Positions 27,383-36,528 are shown, counted from the stretch's first letter. The stretch: DNA of 64,000 nucleotides from JBMHDN01 sp049889355 (GCA_049889355.1 JBMHDN010000012.1:36244-100243); one strand, 5' to 3'. Numbers and translations: made by a program. Notes: generated from the letters alone by a model not told the origin.

Positions 27383-27990
27383 TTAATGTCTTTCCGGTCG
27401 TGTATTTTAAACTGATAAGCAGCTTCTTTTTTGATTTCCAGCCCGAATTGTGCACTGATTTCAGCTGTTAAATCAAATAAGCTCTCTGAAAATGAGCGCG
27501 GTACAAACAACCGAAAGCCATCATTTAGCCGCATCACCTGAACCCCGACATGGTGCATGCCTGTACTCATAAACTGGCCCATGCCAAAAGAGACATCCCG
27601 AAAATCTGCAGAAGATAGGCGTGCCATCACTGCACGGGCATCAGCACCGGTGATATCTAAAATACGGCGGGCACCTGACATATCAAGCGGATAAAAGGCA
27701 TCTGCACCATCCAGTGAAGGCAGGGCAGAGGAAATATGCCATATTTTTTGAGGCTCAGCACGGGCAATCACTGCTTTTTCTGCCTTTTCAACCTGACCTG
27801 GCGCGGGCATGGCCGCAGAACAAGATGCCGCCAGCCATTTGCTTAAGGCCACTTTTTGATTTTTGAAAAAGCTGAGTTGGGTGATGATAGCCCCTGTTCT
27901 TTCCTGCAATATAACGCCTTTTTGGCCTTCAGGTCCGAAAAGGCCCGTTTGATAATGCACGGCTGTGCGTTTGTCATCTGATGCCATCAT
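27331..27990 (-). CDS. soxG: Sarcosine oxidase gamma subunit
   Basis: Smallest but one subunit of heterotetrameric sarcosine oxidase. The 219-aa protein shows the family segments KIWHISSALPSLDGADAFYPLDMSG split by the usual glycine/aspartate turn, then RILDITGADARAVMARL and HVGVQVMRLNDGFRLFVPRSF. It sits one base after soxA, in the standard soxBDAG order. Its 3' end overlaps the SprT-like gene by 52 bases, more than expected for simple coupling. Confidence 0.85.
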   Translation of the reverse strand: MMASDDKRTAVHYQTGLFGPEGQKGVILQERTGAIITQLSFFKNQKVALSKWLAASCSAAMPAPGQVEKAEKAVIARAEPQKIWHISSALPSLDGADAFYPLDMSGARRILDITGADARAVMARLSSADFRDVSFGMGQFMSTGMHHVGVQVMRLNDGFRLFVPRSFSESLFDLTAEISAQFGLEIKKEAAYQFKIHDRKDIKCQRPPLKPQSGHMQPR

Positions 27991-27991
27991 C

Positions 27992-30961
27992 TTATCCTTT
28001 CAGCCGTTCATTTTTTGGATCGAACATATGCGGGCTAACAATCTCAGCGATGGTTTGGTTGCCGCGCACCGGATCAGCGATGACAATCTCGCGCCCTTCC
28101 CATGCCTCAACACCGCCAGAGACAAAGCCAAGGCCAATCCAATGACCCAGAGCTGGCGAATGGGTAACCGCGGTCACCCAGCCCTCACCAAAGCCTGCGA
28201 TATGATCAGCTGCACATAAAATGGCCCCTGCCCCAAAGGTTTGGCTTCTGTCTTTTGGCAGAATACCAACCAGCTTTTTGCGGTCATCTCTGGTCATCTC
28301 TGGGCGCTTGCGCAACGCTGCACCGATATAATTTTTGGTTTTAGACGCCATTTTGCCAAAGCCAGCATCTTCGAGCGTCACCCGCCCATCCAATTCAGCC
28401 CCTGTTACATGGCCTTTTTCAATGCGCAGGGCGCCCAGCGCTTCCATACCATAGGCACAGCCACCTGCTGCTTGTACCCCTTGATAAAGATGGTCCCACA
28501 AAGCACGCCCTTTATCAGCCGGCACATAGACTTCCCATGCACGCTCACCTGAAAAAGAGATACGCGCCGCATGAAACAGGCTAGCAACGCCATCTGACAG
28601 GCTGGCCTCACCTGAGCGTACCGCCATAAATGGAAAAGCCTCATCTGACCAGTCCAGGCTCGGCAGACAAGAGGCCAGCACCGTACGTGCCGCTGGACCC
28701 GCCACAGCAACCGCTGCCCATTGATCGGTAACAGAAGTTAAATGTACTTTTAGATCCTGCATACGGGTTTGCAGCAATTCTTCGAGATGGGCCATCACCG
28801 GACCAGCTTGTGCGGTGGTGGTTGTCATCAGATAGTCATCTTCACCCATCCGCCAGGTGGTACCATCATCTAAAACCACCCCGTCATCGCGTAGCATCAG
28901 GCCATAGCGTGATTTACCCACTGGCAGTTTGGCAAAATTATTCACGTAAACACGATCCAAGAAAGTGGTGGCATCTGGCCCTTGTACTTGAATTTTACCC
29001 AAGGTGGAGACATCGATCATCGCCACAGTCTGGCGGGTTACAGATGCCTCTCTGATATAGGCATCATTGATATCTTCGCCTTTTTGCGGATAATACCAGG
29101 CCCGCTTCCATAAACCAGCATCTGTCATCACCGCGCCAGCATCTAGATGGGCGTGGTGCATTGGCGTACGACGCTCTGGCATCCAATGCGCCCCGCGTGC
29201 ACGCCCTGCCAACACACCAATCGACACAGGTGTATAGGGTGGACGAAAAGTGGTGGTGCCGGTTTCAGCAATGGTCCGGCCACTTTCCTCTGCCATAATG
29301 GCCAGCCCCGGGATATTGCCAACCTTGCCTTGGTCAGTAGCCATCCCTAGGGTGGTATAGCGCTTCATATGTTCAACTGAAACAAAGCCTTCTTGATGCG
29401 CCTGACGGACATCTTTGGTGGTCACATCATGCTGTGGATCGATAAAGGCCCGCTTGCGCTTATTGTGATGTTTGATTTCAAAAAGCGGCATAAAGGGCGC
29501 ATCGAAACCTAATTTTGGGGCGTCTGAGGGTGCTTTTTTGCCAGTGAGTGCGGCCAGCACATGCTGAACAGATTTTTCAATCTCGTCAGCGAGATAAACA
29601 CCAGCAGCACGGCCAATCAGCGTGATATGCTCGTTTGTATTGCCGCCGATAAAGGCTTGCAAATGTTCGTTCCAAACGGGTTTTACACCACGATGAGAGA
29701 GCAGATGCACCACCGGATTATAGCCATTTGACAGACCGATTGCCTCTGCACCTAATGTTGGGCCAGTACTAAGATTGCCATCTGCATCTAAATAGGCCGT
29801 TTGCATACCGGCAACCGCTTTACGTCCCACAGTATGATAGGGCACACAGCCCAGATAGAGTTCAACACCAGCGGCGCGCGCTTGTTCCTGTAACTCGGTT
29901 TCAGTGTTGCGGGCATCGAGCATGACCACATTCAGACCTAAATCACGGTATCGCAGTGCATCTTCATATAGCCCGTCATGGGTGGTGGAGAGCAAAAGAG
30001 AGCGCCCTGGTGCCACTGCAAAGCGATTAACATAAGCCGCCATGGCCCCTGCCTGCATGATGCCAGGACGGTCATTCGCAGCAAAAGCTGGGGTGCGCTC
30101 AATCGCACCGGTGGCCAGCAAAATATGGCGGGTGCGCACGATATGCATGGTCTCGCGCGGTTGTGTCTCGTGCTGGCTGGCCAGATGATCTGTCTGGCGT
30201 TCAATCAAGCCTGCGACATGGCCATCATACAGGCCGAACGCGGTGGTACGTAGCATCATCTTGCCGCCAGCCTTTGCAAAGCGCGCCAACAATGTTTCAC
30301 GCAAACTCTCATCTGCCTCTTTGCCTGTTTGCATCAAACGGCCACCGGCCTCAAAATCCTGTTCAACCAGCAGCACATCCATACCGGCCTCAGCCGCTTC
30401 AGCGGCCGCCAGTAAACCAGCGCGCCCTGAGCCAACGACCAAAAGATCGCAATAGCCATTAGCGATATCATAATTATCGGGATCGCTGATACGGCTGGCG
30501 CTACCCAGACCTGCCGCGCGGCGGATGAATTTTTCAACAAACATCCAAAAACGAGTATTACCAAACGGCCCCATAAAGGTTTTGTAATAGAAGCCTGCCC
30601 CGAAAAACGGGCTCAGCATGTCATTGATCTCACCAATATCAAAACGGACAGATGGAAAGGCATTCTGAGCGCGCACTTCCAGCCCGTCATGGATTTCAGC
30701 CAATGGTCCTTTGACATTCGGAGTCTGGCGGGTGCCGTTTATGGTAGTGAAAATCGCGCCGCTCTCTTCGACACCTGATGAGGTGATGCCGCGCGGGCGG
30801 TGATATTTAAATCCGCGCCCAACCAGCTTATGACCAGAGGCCATCAGCGCCGAGGTGATGCTGTCGCCGTCAAAGCCTGACATTTTTCGGCCATTAAAGG
30901 TAAACTCAACAGGCAAATCGCGGTGGATAAGACCACCTGATGGCAGACGAAACCCACTCAT
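27992..30961 (-). CDS. soxA: Sarcosine oxidase alpha subunit
   Basis: Large subunit (989 aa) of the enzyme that oxidises sarcosine to glycine, passing the methyl group to tetrahydrofolate or releasing formaldehyde. The N-terminal ferredoxin-like region has SGFDGDSITSALMASG and GRGFKYHRPRG. The dinucleotide-binding region is VVGSGRAGLLAAAEAAEAG near residue 172, with LATGAIERTPAF later. From about residue 600 a GcvT-like folate-binding domain begins, with MIDVSTLGKIQVQGPDA. The start overlaps the soxD stop by 4 bases (ATGA). Cytoplasmic. Confidence 0.95.
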   Translation of the reverse strand: MSGFRLPSGGLIHRDLPVEFTFNGRKMSGFDGDSITSALMASGHKLVGRGFKYHRPRGITSSGVEESGAIFTTINGTRQTPNVKGPLAEIHDGLEVRAQNAFPSVRFDIGEINDMLSPFFGAGFYYKTFMGPFGNTRFWMFVEKFIRRAAGLGSASRISDPDNYDIANGYCDLLVVGSGRAGLLAAAEAAEAGMDVLLVEQDFEAGGRLMQTGKEADESLRETLLARFAKAGGKMMLRTTAFGLYDGHVAGLIERQTDHLASQHETQPRETMHIVRTRHILLATGAIERTPAFAANDRPGIMQAGAMAAYVNRFAVAPGRSLLLSTTHDGLYEDALRYRDLGLNVVMLDARNTETELQEQARAAGVELYLGCVPYHTVGRKAVAGMQTAYLDADGNLSTGPTLGAEAIGLSNGYNPVVHLLSHRGVKPVWNEHLQAFIGGNTNEHITLIGRAAGVYLADEIEKSVQHVLAALTGKKAPSDAPKLGFDAPFMPLFEIKHHNKRKRAFIDPQHDVTTKDVRQAHQEGFVSVEHMKRYTTLGMATDQGKVGNIPGLAIMAEESGRTIAETGTTTFRPPYTPVSIGVLAGRARGAHWMPERRTPMHHAHLDAGAVMTDAGLWKRAWYYPQKGEDINDAYIREASVTRQTVAMIDVSTLGKIQVQGPDATTFLDRVYVNNFAKLPVGKSRYGLMLRDDGVVLDDGTTWRMGEDDYLMTTTTAQAGPVMAHLEELLQTRMQDLKVHLTSVTDQWAAVAVAGPAARTVLASCLPSLDWSDEAFPFMAVRSGEASLSDGVASLFHAARISFSGERAWEVYVPADKGRALWDHLYQGVQAAGGCAYGMEALGALRIEKGHVTGAELDGRVTLEDAGFGKMASKTKNYIGAALRKRPEMTRDDRKKLVGILPKDRSQTFGAGAILCAADHIAGFGEGWVTAVTHSPALGHWIGLGFVSGGVEAWEGREIVIADPVRGNQTIAEIVSPHMFDPKNERLKG

Positions 30962-31350
30962 GATGCGGCTCCTTTTGCACCCGCCTTTTTGGCGGTTGTT
31001 TTCTTGGCTGATGCCTTTTTGGTGGCTGTTTTTTTGGCTGCTGCCTTTTTCGTGGCTGTTTTTTTAGCGGGTTTCTTGCTCAGTTCAGCCATATCAGGAT
31101 GAGCAGCGCGTACATCAAAAATTTCGTGCGTCACGGTATCGCGCTCAACAATCAGCCACATGCGGCAGCCTTGCTGGTGGTGCCATTTTTCAAGATGGCG
31201 CCCGCGCGGATTTTCCCGCTCAAAAACCGCCTCATACCAGGCTTCTAAATCCAGGTTATCCACATCCGGATAGCTAACGCTGGCATCTTCGCCATAAGAG
31301 AATTCAGAATGGTCACGTGGCCCGCAAAAAGGACAGTCTATAATCAACAT
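30958..31350 (-). CDS. soxD: Sarcosine oxidase delta subunit with lysine/alanine-rich tail
   Basis: Zinc-binding small subunit. Family core is residues 1-90: LIIDCPFCGPRDHSEFSYG, then WHHQQGCRMWLIVERDT and IFDVRAAHP. Residues 91-130 are unlike a normal SoxD (family length about 90-110 aa): a low-complexity tail of KKTATKKAAAKK-type repeats with 15 lysines in 40 residues, like histone H1 tails or bacterial H1-like proteins. The tail region holds near-repeats at DNA level (30961-31080). It overlaps soxA by 4 bases and lies 11 bases after soxB. Confidence 0.92.
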   Translation of the reverse strand: MLIIDCPFCGPRDHSEFSYGEDASVSYPDVDNLDLEAWYEAVFERENPRGRHLEKWHHQQGCRMWLIVERDTVTHEIFDVRAAHPDMAELSKKPAKKTATKKAAAKKTATKKASAKKTTAKKAGAKGAAS

Positions 31351-31361
31351 GATGCGCCTCT

Positions 31362-32627
31362 TTAATGCGTTTTCGGATAAGGGCCGTGCCCTGTTTCATC
31401 GATATGACGCCCCTGACGGAAGCGATCGAGTGTCAATAATTCATTGATCTCATGCGGCTTGTCATTGGCAATTGTATGGGCAAAACACCAGCCTGAACCA
31501 GGTGTCGCCTTAAACCCGCCATAACACCAGCCAGCATTCAGATAGAGGTTTGGTATATCGGTCTTAGTGATAAAAGGAGAGCCATCCATAGACATATCCA
31601 TAATGCCCGCCCATTGACGCAACAGCTTAATACGCCCCAAGGCCGGCATGACATTCATTGCACAGCCCGCGACATCGCTATAGAGCGGTAAATTGCCCTT
31701 TTGGGCATAGGAATTATAACCATCCAGATTGCCGCCAAAAACCATGCCGCCCTTATCAGACTGGCTGATGTAAAAATGCCCGTGGCCATTGGCATATACC
31801 ACCACCGTATCCAGAAACGGCTTGAGCGGTTCGGATACAAAAGCCTGCAATTTATGGCTCTCAATCGGCAATTTGCCGAGCCCTGCCTTCTTGGCTAATA
31901 CCGATGTAGACCCTGCCACGGCCATACCGATTTTATCCGCCCGGATAGAGCCACGATTGGTTTCTACCCCGACCAGCTGGCCTTTTTCATAGGTGAAATC
32001 AAGCACTTCGCATTGTTGGATAATATCAACGCCTAATTGGCTGGCAGCGCGGGCAAAGCCCCAATTCACCGCATCATGGCGAGCAGTGCCAGCACGTGGC
32101 TGAAGATAGCCCCCCATAATCGGGTTGCGTGCATCTTCGCTGAAATTGAGATGCGGGACCATCTTGCGCACCGCGTCTCTGTCCAGCCACTCGCCGTCAA
32201 TATCATTCAGCCGCATGGTGTTATAGCGGCGGGCCATGGCATCACGCTGAGCCGGTGAAAAATAAAGGTTTAAATGGCCACGCTGGCTGAACATCACATT
32301 GTAATTCAGCTCTTGAGACAGCCCTTCCCAAAGCTTCAGTGAATGCTCATAAAAAGCAGTGTTACCTTCGACAAAATAATTTGAGCGCACAATGGTGGTA
32401 TTACGGCCAGCATTGCCGCCGCCAAGCCAGCCTTTTTCCAAAACGGCCACATTGGTAATGCCATGAATTTTGGCGAGATAATAGGCCGTTGCAAGCCCAT
32501 GACCGCCACCGCCGATAATAATCACATCATAGGCTGATTTCGGTTCTGGATCACGCCAGGCCCGCTGCCATCCTTTGTTTCCAGTCAGGCCTTCTTTTAA
32601 AATCGACCAGGCAGAATAGCGTGACAT
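31362..32627 (-). CDS. soxB: Sarcosine oxidase beta subunit
   Basis: Flavoprotein subunit (421 aa) of heterotetrameric sarcosine oxidase, carrying the site of sarcosine oxidation. N-terminal dinucleotide fold DVIIIGGGGHGLATAYYLA near residue 34, then the conserved GRNTTIVRSNYF, and GGNLDGYNSY and WCYGGFKATPGSGW near the C terminus. It is the first gene of soxB-soxD-soxA-soxG. A 175-base gap separates it from the DUF2842 gene upstream, and its promoter probably lies there. glyA or folate genes are not nearby. Confidence 0.95.
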   Translation of the reverse strand: MSRYSAWSILKEGLTGNKGWQRAWRDPEPKSAYDVIIIGGGGHGLATAYYLAKIHGITNVAVLEKGWLGGGNAGRNTTIVRSNYFVEGNTAFYEHSLKLWEGLSQELNYNVMFSQRGHLNLYFSPAQRDAMARRYNTMRLNDIDGEWLDRDAVRKMVPHLNFSEDARNPIMGGYLQPRAGTARHDAVNWGFARAASQLGVDIIQQCEVLDFTYEKGQLVGVETNRGSIRADKIGMAVAGSTSVLAKKAGLGKLPIESHKLQAFVSEPLKPFLDTVVVYANGHGHFYISQSDKGGMVFGGNLDGYNSYAQKGNLPLYSDVAGCAMNVMPALGRIKLLRQWAGIMDMSMDGSPFITKTDIPNLYLNAGWCYGGFKATPGSGWCFAHTIANDKPHEINELLTLDRFRQGRHIDETGHGPYPKTH

Positions 32628-32802
32628 GCAAAAACCCCTTTAATCATCGCCCGATAACCCGCATAGCGCACAGGCTATGTAGCTTTGTCTATAGAAACCT
32701 AATTCAGCCCCTTTTGTCCAATATCACACAAACGACTGAATTATCTGTTCTGACGACCCCAAACCCAGGCAAAACCGCTCTTTTTGAGCTATTTAACGCA
32801 AT

Positions 32803-33006
32803 CTATTCAGCCTCATGCTTGGCCAGCCAAGTGATGACTTTTCCAGCTGGTGGGATCCATAAAAGGCCTGCCGCGATATAGAAAAGTAAGTCAAGCACAG
32901 GATGAATGTTGGTAAACAGGCCGGCCAGCCCAATAATGAGCGCAACATAGATAATCATCGCCGGCACGACCCCGATTGCCACTAACAGATGCCGCCAACG
33001 CGCCAT
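32803..33006 (-). CDS. DUF2842 small membrane protein
   Basis: A 67-residue protein with two hydrophobic segments (about residues 8-30 and 38-52) and the pattern LFYIAAGLLWIPPAGKVITWL, typical of the alphaproteobacterial DUF2842 family. The function is unknown. It lies 53 bases after the TauE/SafE gene on the same strand. Confidence 0.8.
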   Translation of the reverse strand: MARWRHLLVAIGVVPAMIIYVALIIGLAGLFTNIHPVLDLLFYIAAGLLWIPPAGKVITWLAKHEAE

Positions 33007-33059
33007 GATCTCTCTCCTTCACGCCAGCCCTACCTATCAGATAAAGCCGTGATACATTT

Positions 33060-33884
33060 CTATATCAAAACCTGATAAATCAGCCGAAGCCCTAGCACAA
33101 TCAAAAAGCCATAAGAGAGATGATAAAAGACTTTGTCTGACATCGTCCGATTCAGCCATTTACCCAGAACAATTCCAAAAGGTAAAATCGGCAACAAACA
33201 AAGGCTTATCATGATGCTGGAGGGTGAAAAAAGGGCCAATTGACCATAGAATGGCACTTTACTGGCATTAATAATCAGAAAATACCAAGCCAGAGTCCCG
33301 ACCACAAATTGGCGCGGCAGGCGTAAAGGTAAAATGAAAATCTGAACAGGTATGCCGCCTGTCAAAGACACAAAGCTGGACACACCGGACAAGCTGCACC
33401 AGACACTGGCACGTGCGCCGATTTGGCGCCTTTTACGGCGGATTGACCGGCGGTCTGAATGTTGCTGTGCTGCGGCTGAGGCGCGCTGGCTGAAGAATAA
33501 TGTGAGATAATATTGCCCGCCAGAAGCCAGCGCAATCAACGCAATCATCACCACCAATGCGGTTTCATTGACCAGATGCATAAACCACCAGCCTAAAAGC
33601 TGGCCTATGCTGGCAAATAAAACCATCGGCAAGATCAAGCGCCATACGCCGAAATGACGCCATTGCCAGACAACAAAAACGTCTGTGACCAAGAAAATCG
33701 GGAGCAAAATGGCAAGCGCTTCTTGTGGTGGCAAAACCAACAGCAATAAAGGCGCAGATAATGCGCCCATACCGCCACCAAAACCAGATTTCGAGATCGC
33801 CACAATCAAGGCAGACAAAATGGCTACCAGCCAGAAATCAATCCCATAAGCCGCTAAAGCTGTGGCAAATTGTTCTGATATCAT
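33060..33884 (-). CDS. TauE/SafE-type membrane exporter
   Basis: Membrane protein of 274 aa in the TauE/SafE (sulfite exporter) family. It shows the family glycine-rich segment ALIVAISKSGFGGGMGALSA in the first half and the second repeat LSGVSSFVSLTGGIPVQIF in the second half, with about seven to eight hydrophobic segments. A basic loop, RRSIRRKRRQIG, lies in the middle. Members move sulfite, sulfoacetate or other small organic anions; the substrate cannot be told here. Confidence 0.83.
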   Translation of the reverse strand: MISEQFATALAAYGIDFWLVAILSALIVAISKSGFGGGMGALSAPLLLLVLPPQEALAILLPIFLVTDVFVVWQWRHFGVWRLILPMVLFASIGQLLGWWFMHLVNETALVVMIALIALASGGQYYLTLFFSQRASAAAQQHSDRRSIRRKRRQIGARASVWCSLSGVSSFVSLTGGIPVQIFILPLRLPRQFVVGTLAWYFLIINASKVPFYGQLALFSPSSIMISLCLLPILPFGIVLGKWLNRTMSDKVFYHLSYGFLIVLGLRLIYQVLI

Positions 33885-33938
33885 ATTTATTCCATGACCT
33901 AGGGCAGATTGTTATTATAACACCGGCTTTGAGAGCGG

Positions 33939-34382
33939 CTATTCAGGCCGTTTGACCCCTTCTGGATCTAACTCATCAGCCAGGAACGCCTCCAAACCGC
34001 CAGCCGCCAGCCATTTATCATAGACCCAAACCCCGTCTGTTTTAAGCGGGTTGATGGTACGATAGATATCTGCCTGCCTATGCGTGCCGTCTGCCAGTAC
34101 AACCTGAACCTCAAAGCGGCGATAATCCGCGCCTTCAAAGCGATCTAGCGCGTCTATTTGCGCATCGGTAAGGCCTGTTAATATCAGCCCTTCAACAGCT
34201 TCTATATCCGCTTGGTTAGGGCGTGCCTCAATTAACGGATAATGGGTGCCTGCAACGGCCATCACCGCGTGACCTGCTAAAAAGGCCTGAATACAGTGAG
34301 ATGCTGGCACATCGTCTTTTAACACAGCCCGGCGCACATCTGGATGACGCAAGGTGCCATAGACAAATAGAGTGTGAGACAT
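33939..34382 (-). CDS. Gamma-glutamylcyclotransferase (AIG2)-like protein
   Basis: Protein of 147 aa with the cyclotransferase fold: N-terminal substrate loop LFVYGTLRHPDVR and the likely catalytic Glu in DRFEGADYRRFEV. Such proteins release 5-oxoproline from gamma-glutamyl compounds or act on related amides. The substrate is unknown. It lies 54 bases upstream of the TauE/SafE gene, perhaps in one transcript. Confidence 0.82.
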   Translation of the reverse strand: MSHTLFVYGTLRHPDVRRAVLKDDVPASHCIQAFLAGHAVMAVAGTHYPLIEARPNQADIEAVEGLILTGLTDAQIDALDRFEGADYRRFEVQVVLADGTHRQADIYRTINPLKTDGVWVYDKWLAAGGLEAFLADELDPEGVKRPE

Positions 34383-34512
34383 AAAGAGGATATCCCTAGG
34401 GCTGATTGATAGCGGCGGCGATGATTTAACGCTCTTAAATAGCGTGCCAAATCACAAGATGACAAGACACCACAATAATAGACTTTAAGACAGGCACTCT
34501 GCTAGGATAGAT

Positions 34513-35856
34513 CTATTTTTTTGGGCGGTCTGATTTTTTATCTGCTCGGCTGCTGTTGTCTTTTCGTTTATGTTCATATTGAAACTGACGCCCAGATTTT
34601 AAAGACGCGCCGCCAAAACGCGCACTTAAATCATCTATTGCCTCTTCCAACCTGTCTTTCCTGCCCTCATCTTCCAGCATTTCTGAAAACAAGCTAGCTG
34701 TATGTTCTGCGCCAAACCCGTCCATACCCACACCTAAGAGGCGATAGAATTTCTGAGGCCCTGTTTCGGCTTGTAAGAGGCGCCGCGCAGCTTCAAACAT
34801 CAGATGGGCCTTATTGGTTGGCTGAGATAGCGAGACAGAGCGGGTGAGTAATTTATGATTATGGCGTTTTAATTTTAAGGTTACCGTTCTGGCCTGCAGA
34901 TCTGCTTTTTTCATGCGGGTGGAAACCTGTGCACATTGCTTTTCTAATATCGCTTCTAACACAGCGCGATCAGCGATATCTGAATCAAATGTGGTTTCGC
35001 TGGAAATAGATTTTGCCTCGCTTTGCGGATTAACTGCGCGCGGATCATGACCCACGGCTAGCTCTTGGAGACGTTCAGCCGATTTACCAAGACAGGATTT
35101 GGCTTGACCAAGCGGCATATCGGCCAGCTGAGCGCACGTTGAAATGCCAGCTGCTTCAAGGCGGGCAAGCGCTGATTTGCCAACCCCAAATAAAATAGAT
35201 ACCGGTTTATCAGCCAACCAGTTTTTTGCCTCACCCCTGCCTAGAACAAAAAAACCGTCAGGCTTATCCTGATCTGAGGCCATTTTGGCCAGCGACTTAT
35301 TATAAGAAAGGCCGACCGAAACCGTAATACCCAAATCGCGTTTGATTTCGGCTTGAAACCGGCTGAGCAATATAGCAGGTGGCGCACCATGCAGCTCTTC
35401 TGTACCAGATAAGTCCAAAAAAGCCTCATCAATGGATAAAGGCTCAACCATCGGTGTGAAAGAAAGCATACGCGAGCGGATGGCGCGGCTCACCTCGACA
35501 TAGCGTGACATACGCGGCTTGATAAACACCCCGCCAGGGCAGTTTTTGCGTGCCTGCCAGGCGGGCATCGCAGACCGCACGCCAAATTTGCGCGCTAGGT
35601 AGCAGGCAGCTGAGACAACACCGCGTTGGCCGCCGCCTACAATTACCGGCTTATCTTTTAAATCCGGGTTATCTGCCTTTTCAACAGACGCATAAAAGGC
35701 ATCACAATCAATATGCGCCAAATGCAAATCGAATAATTCAGGATGGGCAAACAGGCGGTCATGCCCGCATTTCGGGCAGTGCTGAGGGCGGTCTACCGCA
35801 CCAAGCCAAGCTGTAAAGCCACAAGCCGCACAATAAAGGCCGAATGCATCTGTCAT
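34513..35856 (-). CDS. dinB: DNA polymerase IV with N-terminal zinc ribbon
   Basis: Y-family translesion polymerase. Catalytic acids lie in HIDCDAFYASVEK and PLSIDEAFLDLSG; GVGKSALARLEAAGI is the helix-hairpin-helix and the little-finger domain follows. An extra N-terminal zinc ribbon (Cys 9, 12, 27, 30: CAACG and CPKCG) precedes the palm, as in many alphaproteobacterial DinB. It has 447 aa from the ATG at 35856; an ATG at 35877 is also possible, since neither has an ideal ribosome site. The lysine-rich C terminus ends DKKSDRPKK; no clear beta-clamp motif was identified. No GTTC-N7-GTTC SOS box was found upstream. Confidence 0.93.
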   Translation of the reverse strand: MTDAFGLYCAACGFTAWLGAVDRPQHCPKCGHDRLFAHPELFDLHLAHIDCDAFYASVEKADNPDLKDKPVIVGGGQRGVVSAACYLARKFGVRSAMPAWQARKNCPGGVFIKPRMSRYVEVSRAIRSRMLSFTPMVEPLSIDEAFLDLSGTEELHGAPPAILLSRFQAEIKRDLGITVSVGLSYNKSLAKMASDQDKPDGFFVLGRGEAKNWLADKPVSILFGVGKSALARLEAAGISTCAQLADMPLGQAKSCLGKSAERLQELAVGHDPRAVNPQSEAKSISSETTFDSDIADRAVLEAILEKQCAQVSTRMKKADLQARTVTLKLKRHNHKLLTRSVSLSQPTNKAHLMFEAARRLLQAETGPQKFYRLLGVGMDGFGAEHTASLFSEMLEDEGRKDRLEEAIDDLSARFGGASLKSGRQFQYEHKRKDNSSRADKKSDRPKK

Positions 35857-36283
35857 GCGCTGACCATACTCCCTCATCTCACCACATCACAGATTTTTGT
35901 ACTTAGTTTTGACCTGCACTGTCAAAAATATGTCCAGTGCAGACAGGTTTTTACAAAAGCGGCTATCAGCAGGTTAAAAACCTACAAATAATGCGGAGGT
36001 GATTCGGGGGTGATTCGCGCAAAATACCTCTTTTTTTGGTTCTATTTTGGAAACACTAAAAAATCAAAAAAGAACCAGATAATAAAATCATCTTAAACAG
36101 CCTCTTTTTGCATTTTCATTTTAAAAATCAGCCTTTGTTGTATTTTTATTTCTTTCTTAAATATTGCAGAATTATGACAGTTTTTGACTATTTACATCTG
36201 TCAATTAGCTCCCTATACATCCCTTAAGAACAACGAGGGAACAACATCAAATGACCCAGTCAGGGGTCAAAATGGAGATAGAA
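35857..36283. other. AT-rich divergent intergenic region
   Basis: About 400 bases between dinB (minus) and the DUF1127 gene (plus), with AT content rising towards the latter. It holds two inverted repeats: CTGCACTG/CAGTGCAG at 35914-35942 near dinB, and TGGTTCT (36037-36043) / AGAACCA (36071-36077) in the middle. No open frame with family resemblance is seen. Confidence 0.55.
35914..35942. promoter_or_regulatory. Inverted repeat upstream of dinB
   Basis: Perfect 8-base arms CTGCACTG (35914-35921) and CAGTGCAG (35935-35942) separated by 13 bases, about 60 bases before the dinB start. It has the size of a repressor dyad, but it does not match the alphaproteobacterial LexA box. It could also form a hairpin in the dinB leader. 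Confidence 0.4.
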
Positions 36284-36493
36284 ATGGCAGCATTACTGAA
36301 CGCATCAAACGATAATTTCCGGTCTATTGTATCCAAATTCGTGACATGGATCGAATACCGCCAGGCCTACAGCGCACTGAACCAGCTCAGCGATCACACA
36401 TTGCGCGATATCGGCCTGCACCGCTCACAAATTCGCGGTTATGTGCTTGAGCGCCTTGACGCCAAGAATAGCAACGACGAAAAAGCAGCCTGA
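36284..36493 (+). CDS. DUF1127 (YjiS-like) small protein
   Basis: Small protein with the C-terminal DUF1127 motif: YRQAYSALNQLSDHTLRDIG followed by LHRSQIRGYV. Short DUF1127 proteins can bind RNA and influence phosphate, nitrogen or virulence control in some Alphaproteobacteria; the role here is unknown. The start at 36284 (69 aa) follows GGAGA at 36274; an upstream ATG at 36251 with GAGGGA before it would give 80 aa. A strong terminator follows, so it is likely a single-gene transcript with a long AT-rich promoter region. Confidence 0.85.
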   Translation: MAALLNASNDNFRSIVSKFVTWIEYRQAYSALNQLSDHTLRDIGLHRSQIRGYVLERLDAKNSNDEKAA

Positions 36494-36528
36494 TTATTTT
36501 CCTCCTCCCCAATATATCAGGCCGCAAA

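Noticed and set aside
30961..31080. T-rich tracts in the plus strand as a terminator or a frameshift in soxD
   Set aside because: The reading frame is open through the lysine codons to a stop that overlaps the soxA start in the usual ATGA manner; the T-runs are just the complement of AAA/AAG codons.
35857..36283. SOS (LexA) box for dinB
   Set aside because: GGTTCTATTTTGGAAA at about 36038 has only one half-site matching GTTC-N7-GTTC, and it lies far from dinB.
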